Shown piece after piece: positions 63,473-64,000 of a stretch of 64,000 bases of DNA (its first letter is position 1; the number at the start of each line of letters is the position of its first letter). The DNA lies in assembly GCA_030867875.1 (NCBI GenBank), contig JAOWCC010001368.1, positions 7,859,714-7,923,713 of the forward strand, read 5' to 3'. This DNA is from Actinernus sp. WN-2022. Lineage: Eukaryota > Cnidaria > Anthozoa > Actiniaria > Actinernidae. The position numbers and the translations under genes are program-made. The notes beneath the pieces were generated by a model. The model did not search any database, was not told the origin of the DNA, and saw only the letters and a list, made by a program, of their open reading frames with translations.

Positions 63473-64000
63473 CTCAGTTTATATGTGACTGGCTCACCGA
63501 TTCGCCAGCTGAATGAAGTTAGACCCAATTCTTTAATTTACAGTTGCCGTGCAAAGTTTTGCCACTGACAATCAGTCCTGATTACTAGGGCTGCATCCAT
63601 CGTGATATCATCTTCTGTGCGAGCTGACATGTACAGTATTGATGTATATATATTTACATATGTACTGAACACAAATCTGTCATAAATCTCTTTTACGTGT
63701 GATTTTGATAACAGCTATGGTGATTTGAATTAGTTTAGAGTCATTAGTGATCGACTTAGGGGATAGTGAAGTGTTTATGACGTTCTCGCTAAACGACCCC
63801 GGAACAGATCACTTTAATCCGGCCTCAGCTGCGCTTCCAATCAGCTAATGTACTCAATACTTTGATCAGTAAACCCAGATTTATATTTTAAATATTATAA
63901 GCTCGACAACTCCTTGGGTGACGATTTTGGTCAAGGCTGGCCGGAAAAGTAGAAAATTATTGGATCACGTGTATTTAATAGATACTGTACCGCGGTCGAG
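63473..64000. other. No gene recognised up to the window edge
   Basis: No credible frame, RNA or inverted structure was seen. Confidence 0.5.

Overview
This is animal genomic DNA that is almost entirely repetitive. Intron-split coding, BEL/Pao LTR retrotransposons, several LINE remnants and many short inverted-repeat elements rule out a prokaryote. The mix resembles an anthozoan cnidarian such as a coral or anemone; that assignment is inference. Only one stretch looks like an ordinary host gene exon: a monocarboxylate-transporter-like (SLC16) exon at 1904-2532 on the minus strand. No rRNA gene, convincing intact tRNA or CRISPR array was found.

Layout. 1-1530 is a 55-bp minisatellite. 1531-2660 holds the SLC16-like exon. 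2680-11580 is a mosaic of LINE tails and MITE or foldback elements, several with readable target-site duplications (TSDs). 11583-14568 holds an element with imperfect inverted ends carrying a 120-bp tandem array, followed directly by a short derivative. 15693-48843 and 49798-58921 are two direct copies of one large segment. Copy 1 is inflated by nested insertions. BEL-1 (16620-22454) sits in its first arm. A LINE sits in a small foldback element and is itself split by a 5.1-kb insert (25147-30296) that carries a foldback transposon, FB1. A tandem BEL-2 pair (32539-44411) interrupts a short reading frame. An element with iterated G/C-rich ends sits at 44919-46174. Copy 2 has its own foldback transposon, FB2 (50616-53345). 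58922-64000 contains further inverted-repeat elements, a LINE tail and one weak ORF.

Coding capacity. BEL-2 copy A has an uninterrupted 1731-residue gag-pol frame. BEL-2 copy B is the same sequence broken by four small insertions. BEL-1 has LTRs that look identical but a deleted, frameshifted gag and a stop in pol.

Most interesting signal. FB1 and FB2 share 6-bp TSDs, similar 20-bp termini (TAYGG...ATAGnGGnC), long inverted arms built from short tandem repeats, and an inward-facing start codon in each arm. Each also holds remnants resembling integrase-like (rve/DDE) transposases. A third related end lies at 7345-7467. They look like members of one poorly characterised foldback superfamily.
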